Below, piece by piece: positions 1 through 9,214 of a stretch of DNA of 29,064 bases. The first letter of the stretch is position 1, and each line of letters opens with the position of its first letter. Location: assembly GCA_030849075.1 (NCBI GenBank), contig JASAOO010003211.1, positions 1 through 29,064 of the forward strand. Reading direction: 5' to 3'. Made by a program: the position numbers and the translations under genes. The notes beneath the pieces are model-generated. The model saw only the letters and a program-made list of their open reading frames with translations, searched no databases and was not told where the DNA came from. This DNA comes from Zelonia costaricensis. Taxonomy: Eukaryota > Euglenozoa > Kinetoplastea > Trypanosomatida > Trypanosomatidae.

Positions 1-83
1 CGTGCGTAGATGGCGGTGGCGATGCCGCCGACCACGGCCACCTGGCACACGCCGGAAAAGAGGCGGCCGAGGGAGGACGCCAT
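1..83 (-). CDS. Probable prohibitin, N-terminus only (runs off the left edge)
   Basis: The minus-strand ATG at 83-81 opens a frame that reads MASSLGRLFSGVCQVAVVGG and then IATAIYA before the window ends. A short polar start followed by a hydrophobic, glycine/alanine-rich helix of about 16 residues is how prohibitins begin: an N-terminal membrane anchor before the SPFH/band-7 domain. Prohibitins form ring complexes in the mitochondrial inner membrane that support protease regulation and cristae. Only 27 codons are visible, so the band-7 domain itself is not seen and the assignment rests on N-terminal resemblance. Other small single-pass mitochondrial proteins remain possible. Candidate spliced-leader acceptors upstream on the minus strand are the AG at 361/360, after a U8-C5 tract, and the AG at 131/130, after a C/U-rich tract. 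No in-frame upstream ATG competes with this start. Confidence 0.5.
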   Translation of the reverse strand, partial: MASSLGRLFSGVCQVAVVGGIATAIYA

Positions 84-734
84 GACTGCACAAAGCGGTG
101 GGGACGGATGGTATGTGTGGGTGGAAAGCCTTGAGGGGAAGGGGGGTTGCGATACTGAGTGTATGTAGTTCACGTCGACGGGAGGGGGGGGGGTGGTCGG
201 CCGTGGCGGCTAATCATTTCTGCGCTCGCCTAGCAGCCGCCAAAAACCGTGTTCACCTGCACCTTTCTCGCTTTTCTTTTCGTGCATCCTCTCTGCATGA
301 TTGAAGCTACAAGATTGACGCACTGCAGGCAAGGTGTTACGCTGCGCCGCGGCTAGTGACTCGAGCGCGAGTTGGGGGAAAAAAAAGAGTAGTAGGAGCG
401 CTCGCGAAGGGCCTAGATGGAAGAGAGAACAAGCCGGAGTGATCGTAAAAGTGAACTTGACATCAGGGGACGGCAAAGTGAGACAGGGACGCGGTGCGGC
501 TGTCCGTCGCCGGTTGCTGGAGCCCGGCTGTCAGCTTTCCTTGCACCCTAGCATCTGTGTGACGGCCGACAGAGACGGAGGACTCTAGCGGACTTGCGGT
601 GCGGGTGTGCACTCTTTGTGGCGATCGCGCCTGCCATGTCGTGCTGCTTCATAGTGTTTTCTTGTTTTCTTTTTTTACGCAGTCGTGTGTGAGAAGGTGA
701 AAACCCGGTGAGGGGCGATGCGACGCCGCCACAG
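84..734 (-). other. Intergenic spacer between the 939 aa gene and the prohibitin-like gene
   Basis: About 650 bases without a credible gene. It should hold the 3' UTR of the 939 aa gene and the trans-splicing region and 5' UTR of the prohibitin-like gene. On the minus strand there is a pyrimidine tract at about 397-372 with the first AG after it at 361/360. A T-rich stretch on the plus strand (about 655-676) is an A-rich stretch in the transcript close to the stop of the upstream gene. Open frames here are short and biased in composition. Confidence 0.7.
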
Positions 735-3554
735 TCAGGATGACGCAACGGCGCGACTGCCGTGCCGCAGGCTCTCCAGCGCGCGGGTCGTGGCCGCGTC
801 TAGGACGCCCATGGTCTGGAAGCACTCCAGAAGTTGCCGCTCCACGGCGTCCCGCTGAGTGGCCGGAAGGGTGCGCACAGCGTGCCACAGTTCCCGATCG
901 TGCAGCACGAGCTCTTGCAGCAGGCGGGCAAGCACGCGGACGAGCCGTTGGACAGGCGGCACAGCGCCAGCGTCGGTGCTGGCGACCGCGTCGTCGTGCG
1001 CCGCGTACTCGAGAATGCCGCCTGAAAAGCTCACCACAACGTCCACGGTTATGGGGCTCTGCGCTGCGGCCCCGTCGGCCCCCTCATGTCCCGCTGACGC
1101 TGTTGTCCATCGATTCCGGCTGTGGCGGCGCATCGCGGTGGACTCGGTTCGGCGCTGCTGCTGCAACAAGTCAAGGCGCTGCGCCAATGTGCCGCTCGCG
1201 GACGCCAGAACGTGCTCGGCAAACGTAGCCCAAATAATCGATTCCGTGTGCACCGTCTGCGGGGCCCGTGGTTGTCCGCGGCGCTGGCGTTGGTGCTGCT
1301 GCAGCTGCATGTGCTCGCTGCGGCGCCGGCGGACTTGGGAAAAAAGCTGCGCGGCGGCGTCCCACAGCAATGCGAGCTCCTGCAACGAAAGGGCCCGCTG
1401 GGGGTCTTGGCCATCGCGAAGCGCCCCGGAGATGAGCAGTGCCTCGGCGAGAAACAAGCTGCCGGTGAAGGTTGTGTCCACGGACGTCGCTGCTGGGTCA
1501 CTGACGTGGCGAGCGCAGAGCTGGACCAGTCGCACCAGGTCTTGGGTCGACAGCGCCGCCGCGAGGCGGCCGAGCTGCTGCACGTGCACTTCGGTGAGGT
1601 GTTTGTCCCGCAGTGCCGCAGACAGCTGACGCTGCTGCAGCCGGGCTTGCTGGATGATCGTGCCAAGAACGTAGCCCTCCGCGTTGCGCGATCCGTGCTG
1701 AGTGGCGAGCTTGAGCCGGTGCGGTCGCGTGGCAAAGGCGAGAAGGGAGGACTGCCTTGCCTTCTCCTGCAGGACACGGCTAGTGCGGGTGCGCAGCTCA
1801 GGGAACACGTCCAGCAGCAGCTGCGACAGCACGTGCGCAGCGTCTGCGTTGCCAGCAGGGAGCAGGCGCAGGCTGTCCAGGTGCGCGGCGAGCTGCGCTG
1901 CCTCCGCAGGTGCAAGGGGCAGTGGCCGCGCTGTGGAAGCCGGGGCGGCGCTTGACGTGGCCACAAGATCGTCTCGCACTTGCCGCGCCACTGCGCTGAG
2001 CGCCGACTCCAGGCGGCGCAACACATCTGGCTGCAATGCCGACGAACTGCCAGACGCATCCGTCTGCGGCGTCGCAGAGAAAGGCGGCGCAAGTGCGAGG
2101 GCAGTGGAGGCCATTCGCTGCAGCGTCACACACAGGTGCGTTAGCACCGGTGCACACCCGCGCTGCAGCAGCGTCGGCACATCCAGCTCTGGCAGCACCA
2201 AGCTGTGCAGGGCGAGGGTTTCTGCGACGAGTGGGAGCACCTCGGCTGTGTGCGGCGGCAGCCACCGCATCGACGCAACGCCGCCTTTTCCGGCTCGCCG
2301 GCGTTGTTGGCGCGGCTTGAGAGCGCCGTGGCGCGTCGCGCTGACAGGCGAGGACGCACGTGCTGTCTCCTGCAGCATGGCGAACAGTGCGTCTTCTTCG
2401 GGTTCGTCCTCCCTCGCCGATGCCGCAGTGGCGGCGACGTCGGGCGCCGGTGGCTTGCAGCTGCTCGCTGGCTTGCCTGACGGCTGGTCAGACTCGCTGT
2501 TGTCAAGGCCAGAGCGGGCCATCTCGCTGCGGCGATCCTTCCAAGCGCGCGACGGCAGCGACACCACAAAACGGGGGGCCGAGCGGTTGAAGCTGCGGCC
2601 CTCAACGTAGTCCCGCAGCACCCCCATTGACAGCCGAGTGAGGGCTGTGCACATCAGAAGAAGCCGCGGCGCCTCTGTGGATGGCCGCGCTGACGACTGC
2701 TTGTGCTCGGCGACTGCTGCAGCCCAGAGGGGCTGGCGCAGGAGCAGCCGCCACAGCCGAGCCGATAGCAGCGGCCGGGCCAGCAGCGAGCGCTGCAGGA
2801 GTGCTAAGTCGTCCTTGGTGGCGCAGCTCCGCTGCTGCAGCGCGGCCGCCGTCTCACGTAGCAATGCCATGTCCGCCTCACTGGGGCTGTCACCCCGCAG
2901 CGCCTGTCGACGCGGGCGCAGCAGCGGTGAAAACTCACGCTGGAAGTGCTGCCGCTTCTCGTCCGCGGTACGGCAGAGCTGCTCAGCGGTGCGCTCCTTC
3001 GCTTGCAGGAGGCGCCGTCGTGCCCCTTCGACGTCGTGTAGGTGCTGCAGAAGAACGCGCACGGCCTCGAGCTGTTGGGGAGACACCATGGCCGCCTTCG
3101 AGGGTGGAGTCGCGAGCCCGGCAGCGGGGCGCGTGGTCAGCGCGTCGGTGGGGGCGGGTGAGGCCGCCGCGACCTCCGTGACCTGCGTTCTAGCTGACAG
3201 TGTCTTGGAAGAGGAGGCGGACGGGCGGTGCTTCTCGGTGAGCTGCCGTTGGCGGCACTCGAGCTTCCACCAGCTCCGCTCCACCAGTGACACCGCAAGA
3301 GGGATGCGCCGCTGCAGCAGCTGGTTCTGGACTGCCACACAGGTGGTCAAGGTGTCGCGGTGCCCTGCTGCGGCACCCCGTGCGCGCCGCCCAGAGGACG
3401 AGAGGCGCAGCCCCTCCTCGTCTGCTGCTTCAGCTGAGTCTGGCAGGCTGCGCGCGGACGCGAGAAGCCGCCACGCTCGCGCTTCGTCGGCTTGCACGCG
3501 GCTCAGCCGACGCGCGAGGTGAGAGAGCTCGCCAATGCGCTTTGCGAATTCCAT
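735..3554 (-). CDS. Large conserved-type hypothetical protein, 939 aa
   Basis: A single uninterrupted frame from ATG (3554) to TGA (737-735). I do not recognise a family. The protein is rich in Leu, Ala, Arg and Gln and looks mostly helical, with disordered spacers. Residues 1-110 are helical with two arginine-rich patches. About 115-155 is Ser/Thr/Ala/Pro-rich linker. About 160-290 is helical with coiled-coil character. An acidic cluster (EDEPEED) lies near residue 385, and a basic cluster (RQQRRRAGKGG) near 415. A second Arg/Gln-rich basic stretch is near 740-763, and the helical C-terminus ends at 939. There is no obvious transmembrane segment or signal peptide, and no catalytic motif I can name. 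The gene is clearly coding: the frame is long, GC-rich at third positions and unlike the flanking spacers. The candidate trans-splice acceptor at 3621/3620 gives a 5' UTR of about 65 nt. Function unknown; a scaffold or an organellar protein would both fit. Confidence 0.85.
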   Translation of the reverse strand: MEFAKRIGELSHLARRLSRVQADEARAWRLLASARSLPDSAEAADEEGLRLSSSGRRARGAAAGHRDTLTTCVAVQNQLLQRRIPLAVSLVERSWWKLECRQRQLTEKHRPSASSSKTLSARTQVTEVAAASPAPTDALTTRPAAGLATPPSKAAMVSPQQLEAVRVLLQHLHDVEGARRRLLQAKERTAEQLCRTADEKRQHFQREFSPLLRPRRQALRGDSPSEADMALLRETAAALQQRSCATKDDLALLQRSLLARPLLSARLWRLLLRQPLWAAAVAEHKQSSARPSTEAPRLLLMCTALTRLSMGVLRDYVEGRSFNRSAPRFVVSLPSRAWKDRRSEMARSGLDNSESDQPSGKPASSCKPPAPDVAATAASAREDEPEEDALFAMLQETARASSPVSATRHGALKPRQQRRRAGKGGVASMRWLPPHTAEVLPLVAETLALHSLVLPELDVPTLLQRGCAPVLTHLCVTLQRMASTALALAPPFSATPQTDASGSSSALQPDVLRRLESALSAVARQVRDDLVATSSAAPASTARPLPLAPAEAAQLAAHLDSLRLLPAGNADAAHVLSQLLLDVFPELRTRTSRVLQEKARQSSLLAFATRPHRLKLATQHGSRNAEGYVLGTIIQQARLQQRQLSAALRDKHLTEVHVQQLGRLAAALSTQDLVRLVQLCARHVSDPAATSVDTTFTGSLFLAEALLISGALRDGQDPQRALSLQELALLWDAAAQLFSQVRRRRSEHMQLQQHQRQRRGQPRAPQTVHTESIIWATFAEHVLASASGTLAQRLDLLQQQRRTESTAMRRHSRNRWTTASAGHEGADGAAAQSPITVDVVVSFSGGILEYAAHDDAVASTDAGAVPPVQRLVRVLARLLQELVLHDRELWHAVRTLPATQRDAVERQLLECFQTMGVLDAATTRALESLRHGSRAVASS

Positions 3555-3619
3555 CGCCAGCAGAGTGCGGTCTGCCGTGCTCGCTATAGCTTAGTGGCTG
3601 CTTCGTTGTCGGCGCGGAC

Positions 3620-3621
3620 CT
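3620..3621 (-). promoter_or_regulatory. Candidate spliced-leader acceptor for the 939 aa gene
   Basis: On the minus strand a C/U-rich tract (about 3676-3640) is followed by its first AG here, 65 nt before the ATG. Trypanosomatid acceptors usually use the first AG after such a tract. Sequence-only prediction. Confidence 0.45.
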
Positions 3622-4195
3622 CGATAGCGGAAGGAGCAGCGTGAAAAGTTGGGAGAGGGGAGGGAGAGGAAGGAGTTGGGCGACAGTGGATCGAGAAGAA
3701 GCGCATTGCTCACAAGTGGAGCAGGCACACTGGTCATGGATTGAAGCCGCGACGAAGGTGGGCGTGAGGGGGGTAGGGGGCATCGGGGCGGGGAAAGTGC
3801 CAGGGGGGGGGGAGGGGAGGAAGCCGTGCCGAAACCACAACAGCACAGCGGCGGGCTTCGTGACTCTCCTTGGAGGTAAGCGTTGACGCGGCGCGCAAAG
3901 AGCAACGGCACAAAAGCTGCGTTGCCCTCACAATGCCATGCTTTACATGCGAGTGCTGGAGCGCAGAGTAGCTCTGCGCGTTCACTGCTGCGCTAACACG
4001 CACCTTTTCTCCATGTTCGTTTACCGTTCCTTTGTTTCGCGCCGCGGCAACACGTACTCGACGATCCCAGGTTAGAGAAGCCACAAATCAAGAACAGCAA
4101 TTCTGTTGGACGAAGAGGGAGATAGACGGGGAAGGGATCGCAACAAGCAAAACAAATTCGGCACACACATACATGGACGTAGACAGACAGACACG

Positions 4196-4204
<9 letters not shown>

Positions 4205-4227
<23 letters not shown>
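4205..4227. repeat. (AC)n microsatellite
   Basis: Uninterrupted AC dinucleotides over 23 bases, flanked by imperfect ACAT/ACAG units. It reads as GU repeat in the minus-strand transcript. Confidence 0.95.
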
Positions 4228-4789
4228 TACACTTACAGACACGCACAGATGGACAATCGAAGGGTACAGTGCTTCGCGTGACACCTTCAATTGTTAAAGA
4301 GGGGATGGGAGTGAAGGGCTGGGACGGCTTTGTTCACATGACTCACAGTGGAGGAGAGGAAAGGGGGGAGTGAGAAGAAGTGGCACCGTGACAAAGCGAG
4401 GGCTGGGTGGGGCGGGTGACGGACAAAAGACTAGCCTGGGCTCGCTTGCCGATCCCTCGAAGAGAGCCTTGGGGGTGGGTGGGTGGAAGGTCAACTATGA
4501 GAAGCAAGGGCAGAACGGAAGGAAAGGAGTGGAGAGCGACTTGACGCAAGGTGAGGGGAAAGGGAGGGGGCGGGGGAGGGGTGGAGAGGGCCGTGGCGGT
4601 GGGGTTCGGAAGGGAAGGGGACAAGTGCAGCACACACACGCGATTAAAAAGGGAAAACCGACATCACCCAACACAAAATAGACATATATATGTAGGAATC
4701 AATCAGAGAGAAAGACGGAGCGACGGAAAAAAGGGTCATCGTGTACCGGCCCTTGCCGTTTCATCTTTTTTTTTCCTTTTTCTTGCGCC

Positions 4790-4805
4790 TTGCGGAGTCC
4801 CGCAA
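4790..4805. repeat. Short perfect inverted repeat
   Basis: Arms TTGCGG and CCGCAA flank the loop AGTC, a 6 bp perfect stem. In the transcript sense it lies just before an A-rich run (plus-strand T-rich, about 4764-4783). Short enough to be chance, but GC-rich and next to the homopolymer run. Confidence 0.45.
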
Positions 4806-5506
4806 CCGCGATGGCGGGAAAGCGGGGAGGGGAAAGGAAGGCGGAGACAAGACAAGGCGGAGTGAGAGTGAAGAGAGAGGGGTGTGGGTGTGGGTGTGGG
4901 CGGGGAAGGGATGCTGGGTGACAGCGCCGCACAAAGGAAGGAGAAAGGAGCGCAAAAGTGGGGCGCCGTAAACCAACAAATAGACAACTAGTGGAGAGTG
5001 CTCCTCGAGTGGCTGAGCGTGGTGGGACACGAAGGCAGTCGTCATCGTGTCAAGGCAGGCAGAAGGTGGCGGTGAAGTGCGCTGGAAAAAAAAAGGAGAA
5101 AGAGAGACAGGATGGAGCGCTGGGCAGGCCGGGCAGGCCCCGCGGCACGTGCCAGCGCGCCTATTCATCTTCTCGCGCGCCCCTTGCTGATATACCCTCC
5201 TCTCTAATCGCTCAATGATCTCCGCGCGTCGTGGAAGTGGGTGAGGTGCGGCGTTGAGCCGGCGGAGAAAGCACTCGGGACCCTACTGCACGCACAACGC
5301 CACACACGGGCAACCTAGCTGCTTCCCCCCCATGTACAGTGCCGCGAGACCGCCGCTGAAGGGGCGGCCGCGTCGCCTTTGCTCGGCCGATGATGCATCG
5401 CGGCAGCCGAGTGGGGCGTGTGCAGACCGTCACAGCCCAACAAAAGAAAGTGACGGGAAAGTGAGAACCAAAAGACGAGCAAGCAAGAGTGTGGGAGAGA
5501 GGCAGG

Positions 5507-5745
5507 TTTTTTTTTCTTTTTGAGCCTCGGTTGTCGCCTCGTAGGGCTACGAGGTGCTGAAGGTGCAGGGCGACATCGGGCGGGAAGACGGCTGCTGACA
5601 TAGACAGTCGAAGTGTCAAGCGTCGCCGCCCCTGCGAGGGCACACCCACCCACACTAACTGAACGTGGCACACAAAAACACGGGACCAGAGACCCACACC
5701 GAGGCGCGAAACACCATCAGGGGTGTGCGGTGAAAGGCACATTCG
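5507..5745 (-). mobile_element. Possible degenerate short retroposon (SIDER-like) remnant
   Basis: In the transcript sense this segment has complex, non-repetitive sequence and ends in an A-rich tail (plus-strand T-rich run at 5507-5521). Both its sides are purine/pyrimidine-biased simple sequence. Leishmania genomes carry many short degenerate retroposons (SIDERs), typically in 3' UTRs, in the sense of transcription and with an A-rich 3' end; position, orientation and tail all fit. I could not identify the 5' end or target-site duplications and could not compare it with a consensus. The family assignment is therefore inference, and the left boundary is the more reliable one. Confidence 0.3.
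5537..5554. repeat. Perfect 8 bp inverted repeat with a 2 nt centre
   Basis: CCTCGTAG, GG, CTACGAGG. As RNA the stem would open at the tip to give a normal loop. It lies inside the possible retroposon remnant, near its A-rich end. Confidence 0.6.
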
Positions 5746-6470
5746 AGGAGCAGGCACGGGGAGTGATGGCGGTAAAGGGGGACTGCAAACGATGAAACAA
5801 ACGAAGATGCCTGGTCGACTGCCACAGCAAAGGCACGGAGGAGGAGAACACGCAGAGGGAAATGGGGAGAAGAGAAGATGAACTGAAAGAGTGGCACCAG
5901 GTCAACGATGAATCAGGGAATGTGGAGAGGAAGCACACACCGAAAAAGAAGCGAGGGTGGCGGCGAGAAAGAGTGGAAGCTCTTTCCACCCGCCACGCCA
6001 TGGGTGGGTGGGAGGCGGTGAATGGATAGAGGAGAGGAAGTTAGAGGGTAGAAGACAAGAGAACAGGGGGCTCTTGCGCGCCGAAGAGCGCGCGAAGCAT
6101 GACACTGCGCCTGCACGAGTGACAGCACTACGCTACAAAACCGAATAGAAACAGAGAGCGTGTGAGCGGTGCTCACCAGTTTTTTTTCAAGCCCAGTTTG
6201 TTGCTCTCCACCATCCCTCAACACGCACCATCCAGGAGGAAGGACGGCACACACGCACGAACGCACACACACGAAGAAACACAAATTTAGTGGGTGGCGA
6301 AACGAGAGCAAAACACAAAAAGCTCGCACGCACACACAAACACACAAAAAGGAGTGAAGAAATTTGAGAAAGGGATGCAGCGACCAAGCTAGGCAGACAG
6401 GAAGGAGAGTACAAACAAAAACAAAACAGAGAGCACGAAAAGTGCAGCTCTAAATCGGTGTGTGGGCGGA

Positions 6471-6535
6471 AAGGGGGGGGGAGGGAGGGAGGGAGGGAGG
6501 AGGGAAGACGGAGGAAAGAAGGAGAGGAGGAGGTA
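6471..6535 (+). repeat. Polypurine block with GGGA tandem units
   Basis: The plus strand is purine-only over most of this stretch. It begins with a run of G followed by about five GGGA units, then irregular GGA/GA units. Four or more closely spaced G3 runs could form a G-quadruplex on the plus strand, the template strand for the minus-strand genes. The mirrored purine content could also allow triplex formation. It is composed of C/U in the RNA. Confidence 0.7.
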
Positions 6536-7047
6536 GGTGGGAATGTGCGCGTCGAAAGAAGGCCCACAAGACGAATACAAACACATACAAAAAAGGAGGA
6601 CAAACGGAATGGCTTCAAGCGGCTTGTCGGCGTCGCTGCCGCTTGAGCTTTGTCGTGGGGGTGAACTGATCTTCTTCAACAGCGGCAACTCATCTGTTTT
6701 TAGCTATATAGCGCAAAAGCAAAACTCTTGCTGGACAGGCCTGGCAGAAACAGGTGAGGGGGGAGCGGAGGAGTCGAAACATGGTCGGTTTCGGTGTTGG
6801 CGGTCTGTGACAAATGCACGAGGTACGAGCACGGGAAGCGGGTGCGAGAGAGATGGACGCGGGGAGGGGAAGGAGAGGACGAAAAAAAAAAAGGCTCGGT
6901 TCACACGGCGAGCGCGTCCAGTGACGACCGCCGCGGGGCTTCCACTGCAGTGCGCCAGAAGCACTTGCGCGGACGAACTTGCTCCCGCTAGCACCCTAAT
7001 GACCTTGTTCCCACGTTCCACGTGCGTGCCTGAACCAAGTTGCGCCC

Positions 7048-7080
7048 TGCTGGCGCCGTCGTCGCATGGGCGCGCCAGCA
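7048..7080. repeat. Inverted repeat, perfect 9 bp arms, 15 nt loop
   Basis: Arms TGCTGGCGC (7048-7056) and GCGCCAGCA (7072-7080) are perfect complements around a 15 base loop. The stem is GC-rich and lies in a balanced-composition island within otherwise purine-rich spacer. Confidence 0.6.
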
Positions 7081-7718
7081 ACGAGACACTCGGCCGTCGC
7101 CGCGCACTCGTGCGTGCGTGCGCGCAAGAAATCCTCAGATCGAGACGGAGAAAGAGAGTAAGGCTACAAAGGCGCGGAGGGGTAAACATCGCAAAGGAGA
7201 ACACAGTAAGACAATTGTTGCAGGGGGAAAAGTGGTGGGAGAGCGCCGACAGACAGCGCCGCCACACTACCACGCGCACATCGTGACAGGTGAATCAAAC
7301 GACGGCAGCGCTTTCCAGGGCGCCATGCCGAGCAGAGGGACTTCGTTGTCCCCCCGTTTGTCACACTGGGCCTGATGTACGGCGCAGGCGGCGCGCCTTG
7401 GCCGTCGTCGGCCCCAGTTTGTCCATATAGGCGCGCACCAACGTACCAGGAAACAACAGGGCCCTTTTCGCGTAGGAGGGTGAAAAGAGGAGAGTCGAGG
7501 AGAGACGGGGGAGGGAGGCAATGGAAAAAAAGACACGCGGCAAACGCCAAGCAAAGGACGAGGGACGTCGAGGGGGGGGGGGGAGTACGCAGCGGAGAGA
7601 AGATAATGGAAAAGGAGAGGACACTGTTCAGAACTCAGGAGCAGTGCCGTCGTTTGGTGATGGAGGTCATGTTGGAAGGGCGGCTGGACAAGCTGATTGG
7701 CGGAATTGTTGTTGTGCT

Positions 7719-7745
7719 GTGTGTGTGTGTGTGCGTGTGTGTGTG
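7719..7745. repeat. (GT)n microsatellite, opposite orientation to most others
   Basis: GT dinucleotides with one interruption (GC at about 7733). Most dinucleotide tracts in this spacer read CA on the plus strand; this one reads GT, so it is CA in the minus-strand RNA. Confidence 0.9.
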
Positions 7746-9020
7746 GGCGAGGGTGTCGTTCAGCCTCAGGCTGCTGGACTCCATCAAGGGTGGTGCGCGC
7801 TGGTGCATCTCGGGCGGTGGGGGATAAAGGACGTGAAAGCGAGGGGCGCGCACGCGCATTTCGACGGCGTTACCACGCTGATGGGAAGCCAACTTGTCTG
7901 TCAGCGCCTCCACGTCTTTCTAGGTCCGGTCGCAGAGCATCCCTACACAGGTGCTTCCCATCACGATCCACTCGTTGACAAAACAAACGCACACACGTAC
8001 ACACACGCTCACGCACACACAACACCTATCCATAGATAGAAACATAAAGTTGAGCCACGCGCCGCTGCAAGTCAACGGCCAGCGGGGGAGAAGCCACACT
8101 GGCAAATGACGCGCACCACATCATCAAGGCACATGGAAAGAGGCGTTCGGGGACGGAAGGAGGAGAGACGCGTTGGTGCATGTGCGTGGACACACTGGCG
8201 TAACGAGAACAGGTCGAACACGACGAGAACAGAAAAAAAAACACACAGAGCAACAACTCAGTGAGGTAGAGAGAGACGTAGACGCATACAAGCAAAGGCG
8301 AAGGGAGTCGCCAGAAACGTGTGGCAGGGTCGAAAGAGCAAAGATCGCAACTACAAGACAGAAAAGTCCGGAGATTGTAACGCCGAGGAAAACGAGGCAG
8401 GACGACACACACACATACACACACACACGAACAAGAAAAGAGCATTCACAGAGGTGAAGGAGAGCGAGAGGAGATCCTCTCACGAGAAAGGTGAGGGAAC
8501 GGCGTTCGCCTCACGAAGGCAAGCAGACGCAAGGGTGTGCCGGCTCGTGCCGTAAGAGATGAAGGACAAAGAACAAGAAGAGACGAAACGGAGAACGTGG
8601 AGGTGGGGAAGCTGGGCAGCCACACCCACACACCACAGTTGCTAGGCTGGAACAATTTGAAGTAAGGCAGGACAAGGGGAACAAAGAGGGAGGAGGTCTC
8701 TACAAGAAGGAAAAACGCAGACACACACTCACACACACACACAAACATACATACAGACACGGCAACGACCATGAAATCTGCCGAAGCGTTTTGAGAGTAA
8801 AAAGGTTCGTGGCAAGCGACAGGTGCGCCAAGAAAGAAGGGTGGGGGTGGGGAGAGGTGGCTTGACGGCGTCGGCGCACTAAAGGCCGCACGAACGAGCG
8901 GAGTGCCCATGAGCCTGTGCAAGCTGCCGACTCTGGAAATCGGGCAAGGCGAAGAGGGAGACGGCGAGAAAAATAGAAAGCGTCCGTACACTTAGATGTA
9001 CACAGAACTTACACAGACAC

Positions 9021-9021
9021 N
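9021..9021. other. Ambiguous base (N)
   Basis: The only unresolved base in the window, inside an ACAC-rich context. It is probably a sequencing or consensus ambiguity in simple sequence and has no effect on any gene. Confidence 0.98.
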
Positions 9022-9187
9022 CACAGGAAAAATACGGACGAGACGCAAGGAGAAGGAGAATCACCGAAAAGCACACGGAAAAAAAGAAGCGAAGAGAAAA
9101 AGGTGGAAGGAAAGGGCGAAGGGAGAGGGTACTCTCTGCAGAAAGAAGTGACGAGGGGGAGGCGAAGAGCCAGGCAAAAGAGAAACA

Positions 9188-9214
9188 ACACACACACACA
9201 CACACACACACACA
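9188..9214. repeat. (AC)n microsatellite
   Basis: Uninterrupted AC dinucleotides over 27 bases in the 8.6 kb spacer. Confidence 0.95.

Noticed and set aside
6537..7286. 249-codon plus-strand open frame in the 8.6 kb spacer
   Set aside because: It begins at GTG, is Lys/Arg/Glu-rich from purine-rich DNA, opposes the transcription direction and shows no family motif.
8121..8127. Possible C/D snoRNA C-box (TGATGA on the minus strand; another near 11822-11827)
   Set aside because: No D box (CTGA) at a suitable distance downstream in either case, and no terminal stem.
4205..9214. Dinucleotide and purine repeats considered as a CRISPR-like or satellite array
   Set aside because: There are no regularly spaced identical repeats with unique spacers; these are scattered eukaryotic microsatellites.
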